Assembly (NCBI GenBank): GCA_016200265.1
Contig: JACQFE010000045.1
Location: 1 to 64,000 of the forward strand
DNA length: 64,000 bases
Reading direction: 5' to 3'
DNA from: Planctomycetota bacterium
GTDB lineage: Bacteria; Planctomycetota; Phycisphaerae; UBA1845
Shown: piece by piece, positions 26,924 through 37,235 of the stretch
Numbering within the stretch: position 1 is the stretch's first letter
Layout: each line of letters starts with the position of its first letter
Program-made: the position numbers and the translations under genes
Notes under the pieces: generated by a model
The model's database searches: none
Seen by the model: only the letters and a program-made list of their open reading frames with translations
What the model was told of the DNA's origin: nothing

Positions 26924-29599
26924 ATGACATTGACTCCGAACACAAAACTCGGTCCCTACGAAATCATCGCTCTCCTCGGCGCGGGCGGGATGGGCGAGGT
27001 CTATCGTGCGCGGGATTCGCGGCTTGATCGCGATGTCGCGATCAAGGTGCTGCCCGCCCATCTGACGAAGAGCGTCGAGTTTAGGCAACGGTTCGAGCGC
27101 GAAGCCAAATCCATCTCGCAGCTAACGCATCCACACATTTGCACGTTATATGACGTGGGGCACGAAGATAGCACGGACTTTCTCGTGCTGGAGCTGCTGG
27201 AAGGCGAAACGCTTGCCCAGCGGCTGACCAAGGGGCCTTTGCCCATGGAAACGGTGCTCAAGTGTGGCATCGAGATTGCGTCGGCGCTCGACGCTGCTCA
27301 TCGCAAGGGCGTGATTCATCGCGATCTCAAGCCCGGCAACATCATGCTCACCAAGAGCGGAGCGAAGTTGTTGGATTTTGGACTCGCGAAGTCATCCGCG
27401 ATTCTCTCAAGCGATCCGAGCGCAGTTACCTTAAGCCATCCGCTCACGTCCAAAGGGACAATCGTTGGCACATTCCAGTACATGGCCCCCGAACAGTTGG
27501 AAGGCGTGGAGGCCGACGCACGAACGGACATCTTTGCCTTCGGGGCCGTGCTCTACGAAATGGCCACAGGCAAGCGTGCATTCGAAGGCGCCAGCCGGGC
27601 GAGCCTGATCGCTTCGATCATGTCGTCGCATCCGCGTCCGATCAGCGAGTTGCAACCGATGACGCCGACGGCACTCGATAGGTTGATTCGCAAGTCCCTG
27701 GCCAAAGACCCCGATTCGAGATGGCAAAGCGCCGCAGATGTGGCCGACGAACTGCGTTGGATTGCGGAGGACGGGTCCCAATCTATGTCGCCGGAGGCCG
27801 ACTCGTACCGCCGAAAACGCCGCGAGTCGATCGCCTGGTTATCTGCGGCGGTGTGCGCCATCGTTGCCGTGTACTACGCAGTGGACTCCTACCGTGCAGC
27901 GTCGCCAGTCTCACGTGTGGTGCGGGCGTTCGTTCCCGCGCCCGAGAAATGCAAGTTCGTATTCATGGGACAAGGTTCCGGCGGCTCCGGGGCTGTCACC
28001 ATCTCGCCCGACGGAACGCAACTGGCCTTCGTCGCCAAGCCGCCAGCGGAGCCTGAGCGGATGTATCTGCGCCCTCTCGACTCACTGACCGCGAGACCTT
28101 TGCCGGGAACTGAGGGCGCCCGCTACCCTTTCTGGTCCTACGACGGCAAGTCCATATGTTTCTTCGCCGGCGGAAAATTGAAGAAGATCGACGCCGCAGG
28201 CGGACCGGCGGTCACACTCTGCAACGCAGAAAGCGGTCGAGGAGGAACCTGGAATCGCGACGGATTGATCCTGTTCACGCCGGAATCACAAGGACCGATC
28301 CACCAGGTCTCGTCCGTTGGGGGCGAATCCACACCTTTGACGGCGCTCAAGGAAGGCGAAGAGACCCACCGCTGGCCGTTCTTCCTCCCCGATGGACGCC
28401 ATTTTCTTTACTTCATCCGCATCACCGGCGGGGCTTCGTTCAGCGAAAAAAACGTCGTCATGCTAGGGTCGCTGGATGGAAAAACCAACGAGCCGCTTGT
28501 TCACGTAAATTCGAATGCTGAATATGCATCCGGGCACATCCTTTTTGTGCGTGACGGGACGCTGATGGCCCAGCGGTTCGATCCATCTCGATTGCAATTT
28601 TGGGGTGGGGCGTTCCCGGTCGCCGAGCAAGTTCTGTTCGACGCCGGGTATACCCATGCCATTTTCTCCGTTTCACAAAATGGGGTTCTTGCGTTTCAGT
28701 CGGGTTCAGCGACTGCGGGTTCTCAGCTGGTTTGGTTCGACCGGGACGGGAAGGAAGTTGGCACGCTGGGCGACCCGGCGCTTTATGGACAACTTCGCCT
28801 CTCTCCCGATGGACAGACGGTGGCCGTGAGTATCACCGATGCGAGATCGGGACAAGGAAATCTTTGGACTATCGACGTTGCCCGCGGATTGCGGACTCGG
28901 TTTACCTTCGATGCCAGCTTTGACGAAATCCCGGTCTGGTCCCCGGATGGATCCCGCCTGCTGTTTGCGTCCGATCGGACGGGTCGCCCGGACTTGTATC
29001 AAAAGCCGGTCAACGGCGTTGGGAATGACGAACTAGTGTTATCGTTGCCATCCGACGAATCTCCAATGGACTGGTCGCCGGACAGGCGCTGGATTCTCTT
29101 TACCTCCACCTCGCCGCAACAGCCAAAGGCGGACCTCTGGGCCCTTGAAATCTCCGGTGATCGAAAGCCCATCCCGATTCTCCAAACGCCGTTCGATGAA
29201 GGAGACGCACGCTTCTCGCCCGATGGACGATGGATCGCCTTCGCATCGGATGAGTCGGGGCAAAGAGAAGTGTATGTGGCGTCCTTTCCCGGCCCCGGAC
29301 GCAAGTGGCAGATTTCCACTGCGGGTGGGTCCATCCCGCTGTGGAACCGTGACGGAAAAGAGATTTTCTACGAAGCCGCGGATGAGAAGCTGGTGTCCGT
29401 TGAGGTCAGCGCCGATGAGTCCGGCTTCCAGGTAGGGAAAGCCAAAGCGCTCTTCCAGTTCCAACCCTCTGGCGGCGGGGCATCCTTTGACGTTACACCC
29501 GATGGGCGGAAGTTCCTGGTTAAGAAGGGGTTGGCGTCGGAATCCGAGTCGCCGTTGACGGTGGTCGTGAACTGGCCGGCGGAGTTGACGAAGAAATGA
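26924..29599 (+). CDS. Ser/Thr protein kinase with membrane helix and beta-propeller (PD40/TolB-like) tail
   Basis: The kinase domain (about 12-275) is complete: glycine loop LGAGGMGEVYRAR, Lys41 (VAIKVLP), catalytic HRDLKPGN (Asp134), DFGLAK and MAPEQ. A single membrane helix near 302-320 separates it from ~560 residues of WD40-like repeats with recurring SPDG-type turns (SPDGTQLAF, SPDGQTVAV, SPDGSRLLF, SPDGRWIAF). The propeller should face the periplasm and may sense a ligand or bind peptidoglycan or protein. Its stop overlaps the next kinase's start by 4 bp. The partner and target are unknown. Confidence 0.92.
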   Translation: MTLTPNTKLGPYEIIALLGAGGMGEVYRARDSRLDRDVAIKVLPAHLTKSVEFRQRFEREAKSISQLTHPHICTLYDVGHEDSTDFLVLELLEGETLAQRLTKGPLPMETVLKCGIEIASALDAAHRKGVIHRDLKPGNIMLTKSGAKLLDFGLAKSSAILSSDPSAVTLSHPLTSKGTIVGTFQYMAPEQLEGVEADARTDIFAFGAVLYEMATGKRAFEGASRASLIASIMSSHPRPISELQPMTPTALDRLIRKSLAKDPDSRWQSAADVADELRWIAEDGSQSMSPEADSYRRKRRESIAWLSAAVCAIVAVYYAVDSYRAASPVSRVVRAFVPAPEKCKFVFMGQGSGGSGAVTISPDGTQLAFVAKPPAEPERMYLRPLDSLTARPLPGTEGARYPFWSYDGKSICFFAGGKLKKIDAAGGPAVTLCNAESGRGGTWNRDGLILFTPESQGPIHQVSSVGGESTPLTALKEGEETHRWPFFLPDGRHFLYFIRITGGASFSEKNVVMLGSLDGKTNEPLVHVNSNAEYASGHILFVRDGTLMAQRFDPSRLQFWGGAFPVAEQVLFDAGYTHAIFSVSQNGVLAFQSGSATAGSQLVWFDRDGKEVGTLGDPALYGQLRLSPDGQTVAVSITDARSGQGNLWTIDVARGLRTRFTFDASFDEIPVWSPDGSRLLFASDRTGRPDLYQKPVNGVGNDELVLSLPSDESPMDWSPDRRWILFTSTSPQQPKADLWALEISGDRKPIPILQTPFDEGDARFSPDGRWIAFASDESGQREVYVASFPGPGRKWQISTAGGSIPLWNRDGKEIFYEAADEKLVSVEVSADESGFQVGKAKALFQFQPSGGGASFDVTPDGRKFLVKKGLASESESPLTVVVNWPAELTKK

Positions 29600-32253
29600 C
29601 GCTCGCGGCCGGCACGCAACTGGGTCCCTATACGCTGACCGGCCCGCTCGGCGCGGGCGGGATGGGCGAGGTCTACCGCGCGCGGGACACACGGCTCGAC
29701 CGCGACGTGGCGATCAAAGTCCTGCCCGATGCGCTGGCCCGTGACAAGGAGCGCATTCTGCGATTTGAGCGCGAAGCAAAGGTGCTCGCCTCGTTGAATC
29801 ATCCCAACATCGCGGCCATCTACGGATTCGAGGAGTTCGAAGGTAAGCGGTTTCTGGTGATGGAACTCGCCGAAGGTGAGACGCTCGCCGAGCGACTGGA
29901 TCGAGGTCCGATTCCGATGCGAGACGCACTGGAACTGACCAACGGAATCGCAATCGCCCTGGAGGCCGCGCATGAAAAGGGAATTGTTCATCGCGACCTG
30001 AAACCGGCCAACGTCAAGGTGACACCCGATGGCACGGTGAAAGTGCTCGACTTTGGCCTGGCCAAGGCCATGACCGGAGATGCGACGGGGACGAATGTCG
30101 CCAACTCACCGACCATTACCATGGAACACACTCGACCCGGCGTCGTGCTGGGCACGGCCGCTTACATGAGCCCGGAACAGGCACGCGGAAAACCGCTCGA
30201 CAAGCGGACCGACGTCTGGTCCTTCGGCGCGTTGCTCTTCGAGTGCATGACGAATCGGCGACCCTTTGAGGGTGAGACAACTTCTGATCTCGTAGCCAAG
30301 ATTCTGGAGCGCGAGCCGGACTGGAACAAGCTGCCTCCGCAAACTCCGACAACGATCCGACTGCTCCTGCGGCGCTGCTTGGCCAAGGATCGTACTAAAC
30401 GCCTTCGCGACATCGGCGATGCGCGCATCGAAATCGAGAACGCAATCGCCGATCCCGCTTCTTCGGGCTGGCATTTCGGTGGCGGAGCGTCGCCATCCCA
30501 CCGAGCGCTGCCCCGCATTGTCGCTTGTTTCGCAGTCGTCACCCTGCTATCTGTAGCGGCTTATTCCGGATGGCGAGTGGGCCAGAAGGCCGGACCCAAA
30601 AATCGTGAAAGCCTGTCCATGAGATTCACCAAACTGACGGATTTTGCCGGAGTTGAGAACAGCCCCAGCCTCTCTCCCGACGGCAAGACGGTTGTATACG
30701 TCGCTCGCGATGGCGAGGACAAGGATATTTTCTCCCTGCGCGTCGGTGGGCTCAATCCCATCAATCTCACCAAAGACTGTACCCAGGATGATACCCAGCC
30801 CGCATTTTCGCCCGATGGCACACGAATCGTTTTTCGCTCTGAGCGCGATGGCGGAGGATTGTTCGTCATGGGCGCGACTGGCGAATCACCCCGTCGTCTG
30901 ACCGATTTCGGGTTCGACCCGAAGTGGTCACCGGATGGGCAGCGCGTCGCTTTTGCCACCGAAGGGATCATCAACCCACTTTCCAGAAGCACGATCAGTG
31001 CAATCTGGACTATCGATCTTGCGACCGGAGAGAAAAAGAAAATCACGGATGGTGACGCCGTCCAACCGAGTTGGTCCCCGCATGGCAATCGAATCGCTTA
31101 TTGGGTTGTCTGGCAGAAAGGAGGACAGCGCGATATTTACTCGATTTCTGCTAATGGAGGTGAGCCTGTGGCCGTGACCAGTGACCAAGCCACCGATTGG
31201 TTTCCGGTTTGGTCGCCGGATGGACGGTTCATCTATTTCGACAGTGATCGAGGCGGGAGCATGAACATCTGGCGAATCGCCATTGATGAACAAACGGGAA
31301 GACCCCTGGGAAAGTGCGAGCCGGTGACTTCGGGTGTAACCGCAGCCGGGCAACCCAGCTTGTCATCAGACGGACGCCTGATCGCATTCACTGCCACAGT
31401 ACAAACGGCCAACATTGAAAGATTGAATATTGATCCCGTGACGTCAGTAGTCCAAGGACTGCCCCAACCCATATCGCATCTCACCGGACGCATTGAGTAC
31501 GCAAGCGTCTCTCCCGACGGGGAGTGGATCGCCTGCACAACGACCGACCGACAGGAAGACTTGATCTTGCTGCGCAAGGATGGGAGCGAGCGGCGGCAGT
31601 TGACCAACGATATCTACAAGGACCGGGGCCCGGCGTGGTCTCCGGACGGGAAGCGCCTTGCATTCTATTCCGACCGGAGCGGGAAGTACGAAATCTGGAC
31701 GATCAACTTCGACGGAAGCAATCTGACGCAGCTAAGTCGGACCACCGATTCGTCGATCACGTTTCCCAGATGGAGCCGAGATGGATCACGCTTGTTCTTC
31801 AGCGCCGGCCATTCCCAGGCTGTCATTATGAATCCCAACCGTCCGTGGGGTGAGCAGACTCCGGAGCAGTTGTTCCCCGCGGATCTGCCCAACGGCTTTA
31901 CATCAACGTCCTGGTCGGCGGACGGGAGATCCATCGCCGGGTATATGTATGATGCAACGAGCATGTCGAACTTGGGCGTCGTGGTTGTCGACATGGAGTC
32001 GAAGCAGATCCATGAAATCGCAAAGCGTGGAGAATACCCCGAATTTCTCCACGATGGACGGCGCATCATCTTCGCGCAGGATGACCACAGATTGATGTTG
32101 ACCGATATTGAGGGCAACCCGCCCCAGATGCTTCTTGACGTCGCACCCGATGGGCTTCAGGGATATGGGTGTAGCGTTAGCTCCGATGATACCGCAATCT
32201 TCTACACTCGGGTCAAAACGGAATCGGACGTGTGGTTGTTGCAACTCGAATAG
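29596..32253 (+). CDS. Second tandem Ser/Thr protein kinase with beta-propeller tail
   Basis: It has the same layout as the preceding gene: kinase domain with LGAGGMGEVYRAR, Lys41, HRDLKPAN and DFGLAK; a membrane helix near 305-325; then propeller repeats (SPDGKTVVYV, SPDGTRIVFR, SPDGKRLAFYS). The N-terminal ~45 residues of the two are close to identical, also at DNA level, whereas the tails differ, which points to duplication followed by divergence of the sensor part. An ATGA overlap couples translation to the first kinase, so the two are probably made together and may form heteromers. Confidence 0.92.
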   Translation: MTLAAGTQLGPYTLTGPLGAGGMGEVYRARDTRLDRDVAIKVLPDALARDKERILRFEREAKVLASLNHPNIAAIYGFEEFEGKRFLVMELAEGETLAERLDRGPIPMRDALELTNGIAIALEAAHEKGIVHRDLKPANVKVTPDGTVKVLDFGLAKAMTGDATGTNVANSPTITMEHTRPGVVLGTAAYMSPEQARGKPLDKRTDVWSFGALLFECMTNRRPFEGETTSDLVAKILEREPDWNKLPPQTPTTIRLLLRRCLAKDRTKRLRDIGDARIEIENAIADPASSGWHFGGGASPSHRALPRIVACFAVVTLLSVAAYSGWRVGQKAGPKNRESLSMRFTKLTDFAGVENSPSLSPDGKTVVYVARDGEDKDIFSLRVGGLNPINLTKDCTQDDTQPAFSPDGTRIVFRSERDGGGLFVMGATGESPRRLTDFGFDPKWSPDGQRVAFATEGIINPLSRSTISAIWTIDLATGEKKKITDGDAVQPSWSPHGNRIAYWVVWQKGGQRDIYSISANGGEPVAVTSDQATDWFPVWSPDGRFIYFDSDRGGSMNIWRIAIDEQTGRPLGKCEPVTSGVTAAGQPSLSSDGRLIAFTATVQTANIERLNIDPVTSVVQGLPQPISHLTGRIEYASVSPDGEWIACTTTDRQEDLILLRKDGSERRQLTNDIYKDRGPAWSPDGKRLAFYSDRSGKYEIWTINFDGSNLTQLSRTTDSSITFPRWSRDGSRLFFSAGHSQAVIMNPNRPWGEQTPEQLFPADLPNGFTSTSWSADGRSIAGYMYDATSMSNLGVVVVDMESKQIHEIAKRGEYPEFLHDGRRIIFAQDDHRLMLTDIEGNPPQMLLDVAPDGLQGYGCSVSSDDTAIFYTRVKTESDVWLLQLE

Positions 32254-32264
32254 GATGAACTGCT

Positions 32265-32321
32265 TTGCAGCAAGGAGGCGCCAAATTCGGTCCGTATGAA
32301 ATCGTCGCTCCGCTCGGCACG
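32265..32321 (+). pseudogene. N-terminal scrap of a third Ser/Thr kinase
   Basis: Starting at a TTG 11 bp after the second kinase stop, the frame reads LQQGGAKFGPYEIVAPLGT, the hallmark start of the same kinase family (compare KLGPYEIIALLGA in the first kinase). The similarity ends abruptly before the glycine-rich loop is complete. A third tandem kinase has therefore been deleted, leaving only its first ~19 codons. Confidence 0.65.
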
Positions 32322-32681
32322 GACGTGACGGATTATACGAATCCCAATAATTATTGGCGCTACCTCCGCGGTGCCATGGGCGGCTTGTCCGCCCGTACCA
32401 GTACTGGCAGGCAAGCTACCAGTGGCACTCACTGAAACCGAACCGCGCCATTAATTTCTGGAATTGGTATTAAATCTGCGTTGCGGGACACACGAGATTG
32501 GATCGCAGCGCAGCCATCAAATTCGTTCAAGATTCGATGACAGTTATTGCTTGAAACGCTCCGCGACGTGCCGTTCCCGAAAGACCATGTTCAATGGCAG
32601 GATGCCAATAGGCGGTACACGAGACTTTGTGCAGAAACTACAGGAAAGAAGTTGATTGCGCCACTCTCCGATTCACTTTTT
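32322..32681. other. Intergenic, no gene seen
   Basis: These ~360 bp follow the kinase remnant. A 14-bp perfect palindrome, CCAATAATTATTGG, lies at 32344-32357. Nothing else coding or structured is convincing; the region is likely the debris of the deleted kinase. Confidence 0.5.
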
Positions 32682-33401
32682 TCATAGTCCCAGTTTCACT
32701 CCCACCCCGCATCCCAAAATGACAAGCCCGGCCAATGCGTGGCCATATCGCGCGAGTCGACCCGCCGTTGGAAGGCTCAGTGCACGACAGGCAGACCAAA
32801 CGATCGCGAGCATCGCCGTCAACGTCACCGCGCCAAACATGAACACAACAACCATCACATCGAGTGTGTGACCCTTCGCCGCGGGAACCATGACCAGCGG
32901 AATCAGCGGCTCGCACGGTCCGAATATGAAAATTGTGAACAAAATCCACGGCGTCAGATTGGCCGCGGGTTCCGCGTCCGCATGCACATGCGCATGCGCA
33001 TGCGCGTCATGATGAATATGCACGTGCTCGTGAACCGTTCCATCCGTATGGACGTGTCGATGCGTGTGCGGGCGATTTCGAATGGCCAGCCGAGCGCCCC
33101 AAAGCGTGTAAACAATCCCAAATCCAATCAGCAGCCACGCGGCAACTTCATTGCGAATCCCCTCAATCCCCTTCAGCCTGATGAGTGCAATGCCCAGCCC
33201 GACTCCAATGAGCCCGAGCACCACTGAACTCAAAACGTGCCCGATTCCGCAAAGCAATGTGACGACCATCGTCTTGCGAATCGACCAGCGGCCGGCCCGC
33301 GACATCGCTATAAAGGGCACGTAATGGTCGGGACCAAGCAAGGTGTGGATCGTCCCGATCCCCGCCGCAGCGCCATACAATAGGAGCGACTCAACGGTCA
33401 T
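32682..33401 (-). CDS. Nickel/cobalt-type permease (NicO/UreH-like)
   Basis: The membrane protein has about six helices. The first contains GIGTIHTLLGPDHYVPFIAM, the HxxxGPDH metal-binding motif of the NicO/UreH group. A cytoplasmic or periplasmic loop after the third helix is very rich in His (about 14 His in ~35 residues), as in RcnA and related Ni/Co transporters. The FGPCEPLIPLVM motif in the second half is typical of the same superfamily. The ATG follows GAGGAA. No hydrogenase or urease gene is nearby, so the physiological metal is unclear. Confidence 0.8.
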   Translation of the reverse strand: MTVESLLLYGAAAGIGTIHTLLGPDHYVPFIAMSRAGRWSIRKTMVVTLLCGIGHVLSSVVLGLIGVGLGIALIRLKGIEGIRNEVAAWLLIGFGIVYTLWGARLAIRNRPHTHRHVHTDGTVHEHVHIHHDAHAHAHVHADAEPAANLTPWILFTIFIFGPCEPLIPLVMVPAAKGHTLDVMVVVFMFGAVTLTAMLAIVWSACRALSLPTAGRLARYGHALAGLVILGCGVGVKLGL

Positions 33402-33635
33402 GGCGAAATTCCTCGTGCGCGAGCAAAGATGAATTCTCGGGTGGCATGGCCAAGCGTAGCGCCGCCATGATTACGAATCACATGCCGGCGCCAGGCTACG
33501 CATGGCTTAGGCATGGCACGCAACCCGCAAGAATGGATATGTCGCTGCACTCGGATCATCCGAGACATTATACGCGATACAGCCGACCGTAGGGTTGGTC
33601 GAAAATCCGGCGGACGTGAAGGAACGCAAGCCGAG

Positions 33636-34346
33636 CTATAATACATGCCAGACGAAGTAAAACGCGATTCGTGTCAAAATCGACGAGACAAACCCCGCTC
33701 GGCGAAACAGAAATGCTTGCCAAAAATTGAATAGAAAATCCTGGGCGAACACGGCCAACATCGTGTCGAATCCAAGAGGACGAAGATCAAGATCTCCCAT
33801 TGGCTCGATCATGGATGTCGCAACCGCGAGAGCCATAAAAATCCATCCACGTCCGCGCCCCCCCAACATCATATTGCAAACGAGCCACATCAACAGAGGA
33901 ATCAAGAGCAAGCGATAAATGATCTCAACAATGATCGCGCCGCCGGGATAATTGACGACCGAAGCCGGCCAGGAAATGTGAATGCTCGGAATCTGCATCT
34001 TTCCGGCCGCAAAGGACGTCCAATGCGTGAGTCGATCCGTCGCGATCGCGGCAATTCCGAATGCAATTCCGCTGATGATCGGAATCCAAAGCCGCCAGCG
34101 AAGCGATAGGCGCGTGTCCCAGCCGCCCGCGAATCCCGTTCGACTGAGCAGCGCCACACCGATGGCACCACAGGCAGTCCAGATCGCCAACGCAGGCCAG
34201 GCGAAAACTTGCGCCTGCGAGGTCGAACGAAACGCCGCCGGACACAACGTGATCAGGAGCTTGACCGCGACCAGATAGGCAAGAAGGATTCCAAGGGATT
34301 TCCAGGAATTCGGCCACGATTTTGAAACCAAAAAGTTCGACGCCAT
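33636..34346 (-). CDS. Integral membrane protein, CPBP-protease-like but missing part of the active site
   Basis: About seven hydrophobic helices are visible. In the second half, VEIIYRLLLIPLLMWLV, FLFNFWQAFLFRRAG and FYFVWHVL align in order with motifs 1-3 of CPBP (CAAX-type) membrane proteases. Motif 1 normally has two adjacent Glu (EExxxR); here only one Glu is present. It may be inactive or a non-proteolytic relative. The neighbouring permease is on the same strand 234 bp away. Annotation beyond membrane protein is tentative. Confidence 0.65.
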   Translation of the reverse strand: MASNFLVSKSWPNSWKSLGILLAYLVAVKLLITLCPAAFRSTSQAQVFAWPALAIWTACGAIGVALLSRTGFAGGWDTRLSLRWRLWIPIISGIAFGIAAIATDRLTHWTSFAAGKMQIPSIHISWPASVVNYPGGAIIVEIIYRLLLIPLLMWLVCNMMLGGRGRGWIFMALAVATSMIEPMGDLDLRPLGFDTMLAVFAQDFLFNFWQAFLFRRAGFVSSILTRIAFYFVWHVL

Positions 34347-34417
34347 GGCCCCCTATTCGCTAAGACAGGAAAACTACTTGTCTATTGATGTCGAATTGAT
34401 TGAAGTTCGCCGTGTGA

Positions 34418-37225
34418 TTAAGGAAGAACAAGGTTGCCTAGTGAAAGCGGATCGTACGCATTCCCCACGGCCCCCGACCACGTGCTGAATTCCTCGCCCG
34501 CTGCGTCAAACCGAGTCACATTGAATCCCCAGACCACGTGCGCATAGGGCGGCGGCGCGATTTCGGCGAGCGGAATGCGAACCTCCGCCGTCCAACGATC
34601 CGCGTCACTTCGAGTCGCGATGTCCACCCTGGCCGCCCACGGGCTTGATTTGCAACAAGGTGGATCAGTGGAAATTCCTTTTTCCAGTATGCTCGAACCC
34701 GATCGCTTTATAACAATATGAAGCAGATCACTCGGCGATCGCGACCCGGAATTCAAAGGATCGATGAGCAGCTCAACAAGCTCCTCGCCGATCGGAACAA
34801 GATCGTCGTAGGACACAGCGGTCTTCGATCCAACCGGCCGCTCCGATCCCTTGTCCAGCTCACAATTCACGGCCACATAAAGCGAATCCGCGTCGCACAT
34901 GACGAATGCAACGGTTCGCTTGCGCGGCACATCTAGGCGTAATCGCTCGTCATTCGACAATCCCGGCCCCGAAATCAACTGAAATTCGCCGGCGACGTTC
35001 GTCGTGCCTAGAGGCCAATCGGAAAGGTCACCATCAATCTTCAACGGCGCCGCCTGCAAGCCGGCAATCACCACCGCGAAGTTTCCCTTCGTCCGCGACC
35101 GAACATCCCGTTCTGCATTGATGGTCAGCGGCAGTGCGGTGTTGCCTGATTCAGCGACCGCCAATGGAAGCGAATAAGTAAATGAAACGCGTCGCGATTC
35201 TCCGGTTCCCAGATGAATTGTATGGAGCTCTGGCCCATCGTCCGATACCGACCATGAATCCGGTACCGGTCCGATATTCAGATTCGCATCGACCGGCAGC
35301 CGCGTGCGATTCGCAATCGTCCAGCTCGTGACGACGTCCGCACTGGTCGCCCCGGGTCCCCCGCCAATGCGCATCCTCGCCCCCTCAAATCGCGTTTCCA
35401 CCCGTCGCGTGGCAAGAAGAAACCGTCGCCAACTCGCACTACGGGCAAATTCCTCACGATCGCCCCGCTCCTCACCATACGCCGAAGTGGAAAGTTCTTC
35501 AGCCATCAATCGACGAGCGGCTTCAAAGACTACCGGATCGTCCGGCCAGCCGATCAATTTGCCGTCCGCGAAACTCGTGCGATACGCATCCGTTCCTGCA
35601 TACGCGACAATCGAATCCCGCATCGTATCCGCCAGGTGATCCAGATGATGCTCGCGAAGCAACGCCAGATACGCGGCGTCCTGCATCGATCGCCGAAGTC
35701 GCTTCAATCGCATGGAGGCCACAGGCTCGACGAGTCCGTACGGAGCACCCGGATAGATCAACACATTCGCATCCCGCGCGACGCAGTCCTGTGCTGCCGC
35801 GTCGAATCGCGGCCATCGATTGACCACTCCCAGAAATCCGTTGTCCGCACCAAGCCTCTCGATCTGCCACGAAAGGACCTGCGTGTAAGTCGGTGGCGCC
35901 AAGATCGACGCGGAACCGCTGAATGGAGGTCGATCCACACGAACCCACGCACTCCGACCGCGCGCCAGCTCCTCGGCCATCGCTCGCGGATCATGGAATT
36001 GCGCCGGCGGACTCCAAATATCTGGCTGCAGCGATGTACCATTCGACGTGTAGTTCAACCATCCAAACGGCCTCATGTCCTGAGGGAAGCAAGGTGACGC
36101 AATCCGAATCGGCGCAAGCTGCGTGTGCACATGTTCGGCAGCCGCAATTGCCGGAACGTCACTCGACTTTGAACACGCATCGCCTGACAACATTATGTAA
36201 GCCCGCTTCGACCAACCCGCGTTTGCAAAATGCTCGCCGCATTGACGCAAATAGCCCTCAATGAACTTCGCTGACGCCGCCAGCGGCGCCGACGAAATGG
36301 TTGAATCGAACAATCCTTCGACTGGCACGGGCCAATATGCCAGACCACGCCGATCCACAAACGCCGAACCATCCAGAAACGGTCGTACTTCCGCGTCGAA
36401 GCCTGACCAATCGATCTTGATTCCGCCCGACGCCTCAAGCTCGATCTCGGGATGAAGCTTTGGCAACACTGGCGTCAGTCGGTGATCGTGCAGCATCCGC
36501 ATTGTCGCCTGAATGATCGTGTCATTGCCCGGCGCGGCCGATAGCACCGTGTGATCGATCTCGGCAATCATCGACACCCGGCTCTCGTCCGGCAGCAAAA
36601 AAGGCCAAACCATCAGCTCCAGCGGTATCGAAGACACGCTCTGATTGTCCGAAAGCAATTGCAATTCACCGCTGTAAATGCCCGCCGAGGTGCCTTTGGG
36701 AACGAAAATGTCCGCCCAGAAATACAAGATTTGTTTCGGTTCGATGCGATCAGCCAGCCCGCCGCGAGGCGCTGCAATCGGCACAAGTACATCCAGCGGC
36801 TCCACGACCCGATTGGCCGGCGAGATTTGTCGAATGTGCCATCCCGGTAGCCCCGGTGCATGAACTGACGACAACCGGAACAACTGCACCGCCGACGAAT
36901 CGATGTGTCCTTCCGTCGATTTCAATGACGTCATGGAAAGGCCTGGCTTTACAATCTCGGCATCCTCCGCCGCCACTGAAAATCGAAATCCAATCGTCTC
37001 ATTGATGGCTGCGGATAGGTGAATCGCTTGCGGGCGGGACGGTCGCTCTGGAGAATCCGTATGCACCGAAAATCGATTTGAATCAAGAAGATCGGCATGA
37101 ATCCGCACTTGCGGAACCGGCGTTGTGCATCCAAAAATCGAAGCAAGAGCCGTCGCGAAAACGAAAAGAAAATTCCTTGAGTGTCGAAATAGAATCGATT
37201 GCTCGAGCCGGGCAATTGAGTTCAC
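34418..37225 (-). CDS. DUF4091 (GH123-like) lipoprotein with C-terminal CBM9-like domain
   Basis: The protein has ~936 aa. A signal segment ending ALASIFGC gives a probable lipid anchor. The middle (about residues 150-600) resembles the DUF4091/glycoside hydrolase 123 group: a beta-sandwich with FWADIFVPKGTSAGIYSGEL, then a barrel region with LRRSMQDAAYLALLREH. The last ~200 residues, starting at LKIDGDLSDWP, look like a CBM9/DOMON-type sugar-binding domain. It likely acts on extracellular polysaccharide. The frame is open far upstream, but GTG at 37225 avoids overlap with the previous gene and places the signal peptide close to the start. Confidence 0.78.
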   Translation of the reverse strand: MNSIARLEQSILFRHSRNFLFVFATALASIFGCTTPVPQVRIHADLLDSNRFSVHTDSPERPSRPQAIHLSAAINETIGFRFSVAAEDAEIVKPGLSMTSLKSTEGHIDSSAVQLFRLSSVHAPGLPGWHIRQISPANRVVEPLDVLVPIAAPRGGLADRIEPKQILYFWADIFVPKGTSAGIYSGELQLLSDNQSVSSIPLELMVWPFLLPDESRVSMIAEIDHTVLSAAPGNDTIIQATMRMLHDHRLTPVLPKLHPEIELEASGGIKIDWSGFDAEVRPFLDGSAFVDRRGLAYWPVPVEGLFDSTISSAPLAASAKFIEGYLRQCGEHFANAGWSKRAYIMLSGDACSKSSDVPAIAAAEHVHTQLAPIRIASPCFPQDMRPFGWLNYTSNGTSLQPDIWSPPAQFHDPRAMAEELARGRSAWVRVDRPPFSGSASILAPPTYTQVLSWQIERLGADNGFLGVVNRWPRFDAAAQDCVARDANVLIYPGAPYGLVEPVASMRLKRLRRSMQDAAYLALLREHHLDHLADTMRDSIVAYAGTDAYRTSFADGKLIGWPDDPVVFEAARRLMAEELSTSAYGEERGDREEFARSASWRRFLLATRRVETRFEGARMRIGGGPGATSADVVTSWTIANRTRLPVDANLNIGPVPDSWSVSDDGPELHTIHLGTGESRRVSFTYSLPLAVAESGNTALPLTINAERDVRSRTKGNFAVVIAGLQAAPLKIDGDLSDWPLGTTNVAGEFQLISGPGLSNDERLRLDVPRKRTVAFVMCDADSLYVAVNCELDKGSERPVGSKTAVSYDDLVPIGEELVELLIDPLNSGSRSPSDLLHIVIKRSGSSILEKGISTDPPCCKSSPWAARVDIATRSDADRWTAEVRIPLAEIAPPPYAHVVWGFNVTRFDAAGEEFSTWSGAVGNAYDPLSLGNLVLP

Positions 37226-37235
37226 GGACGTCGCA

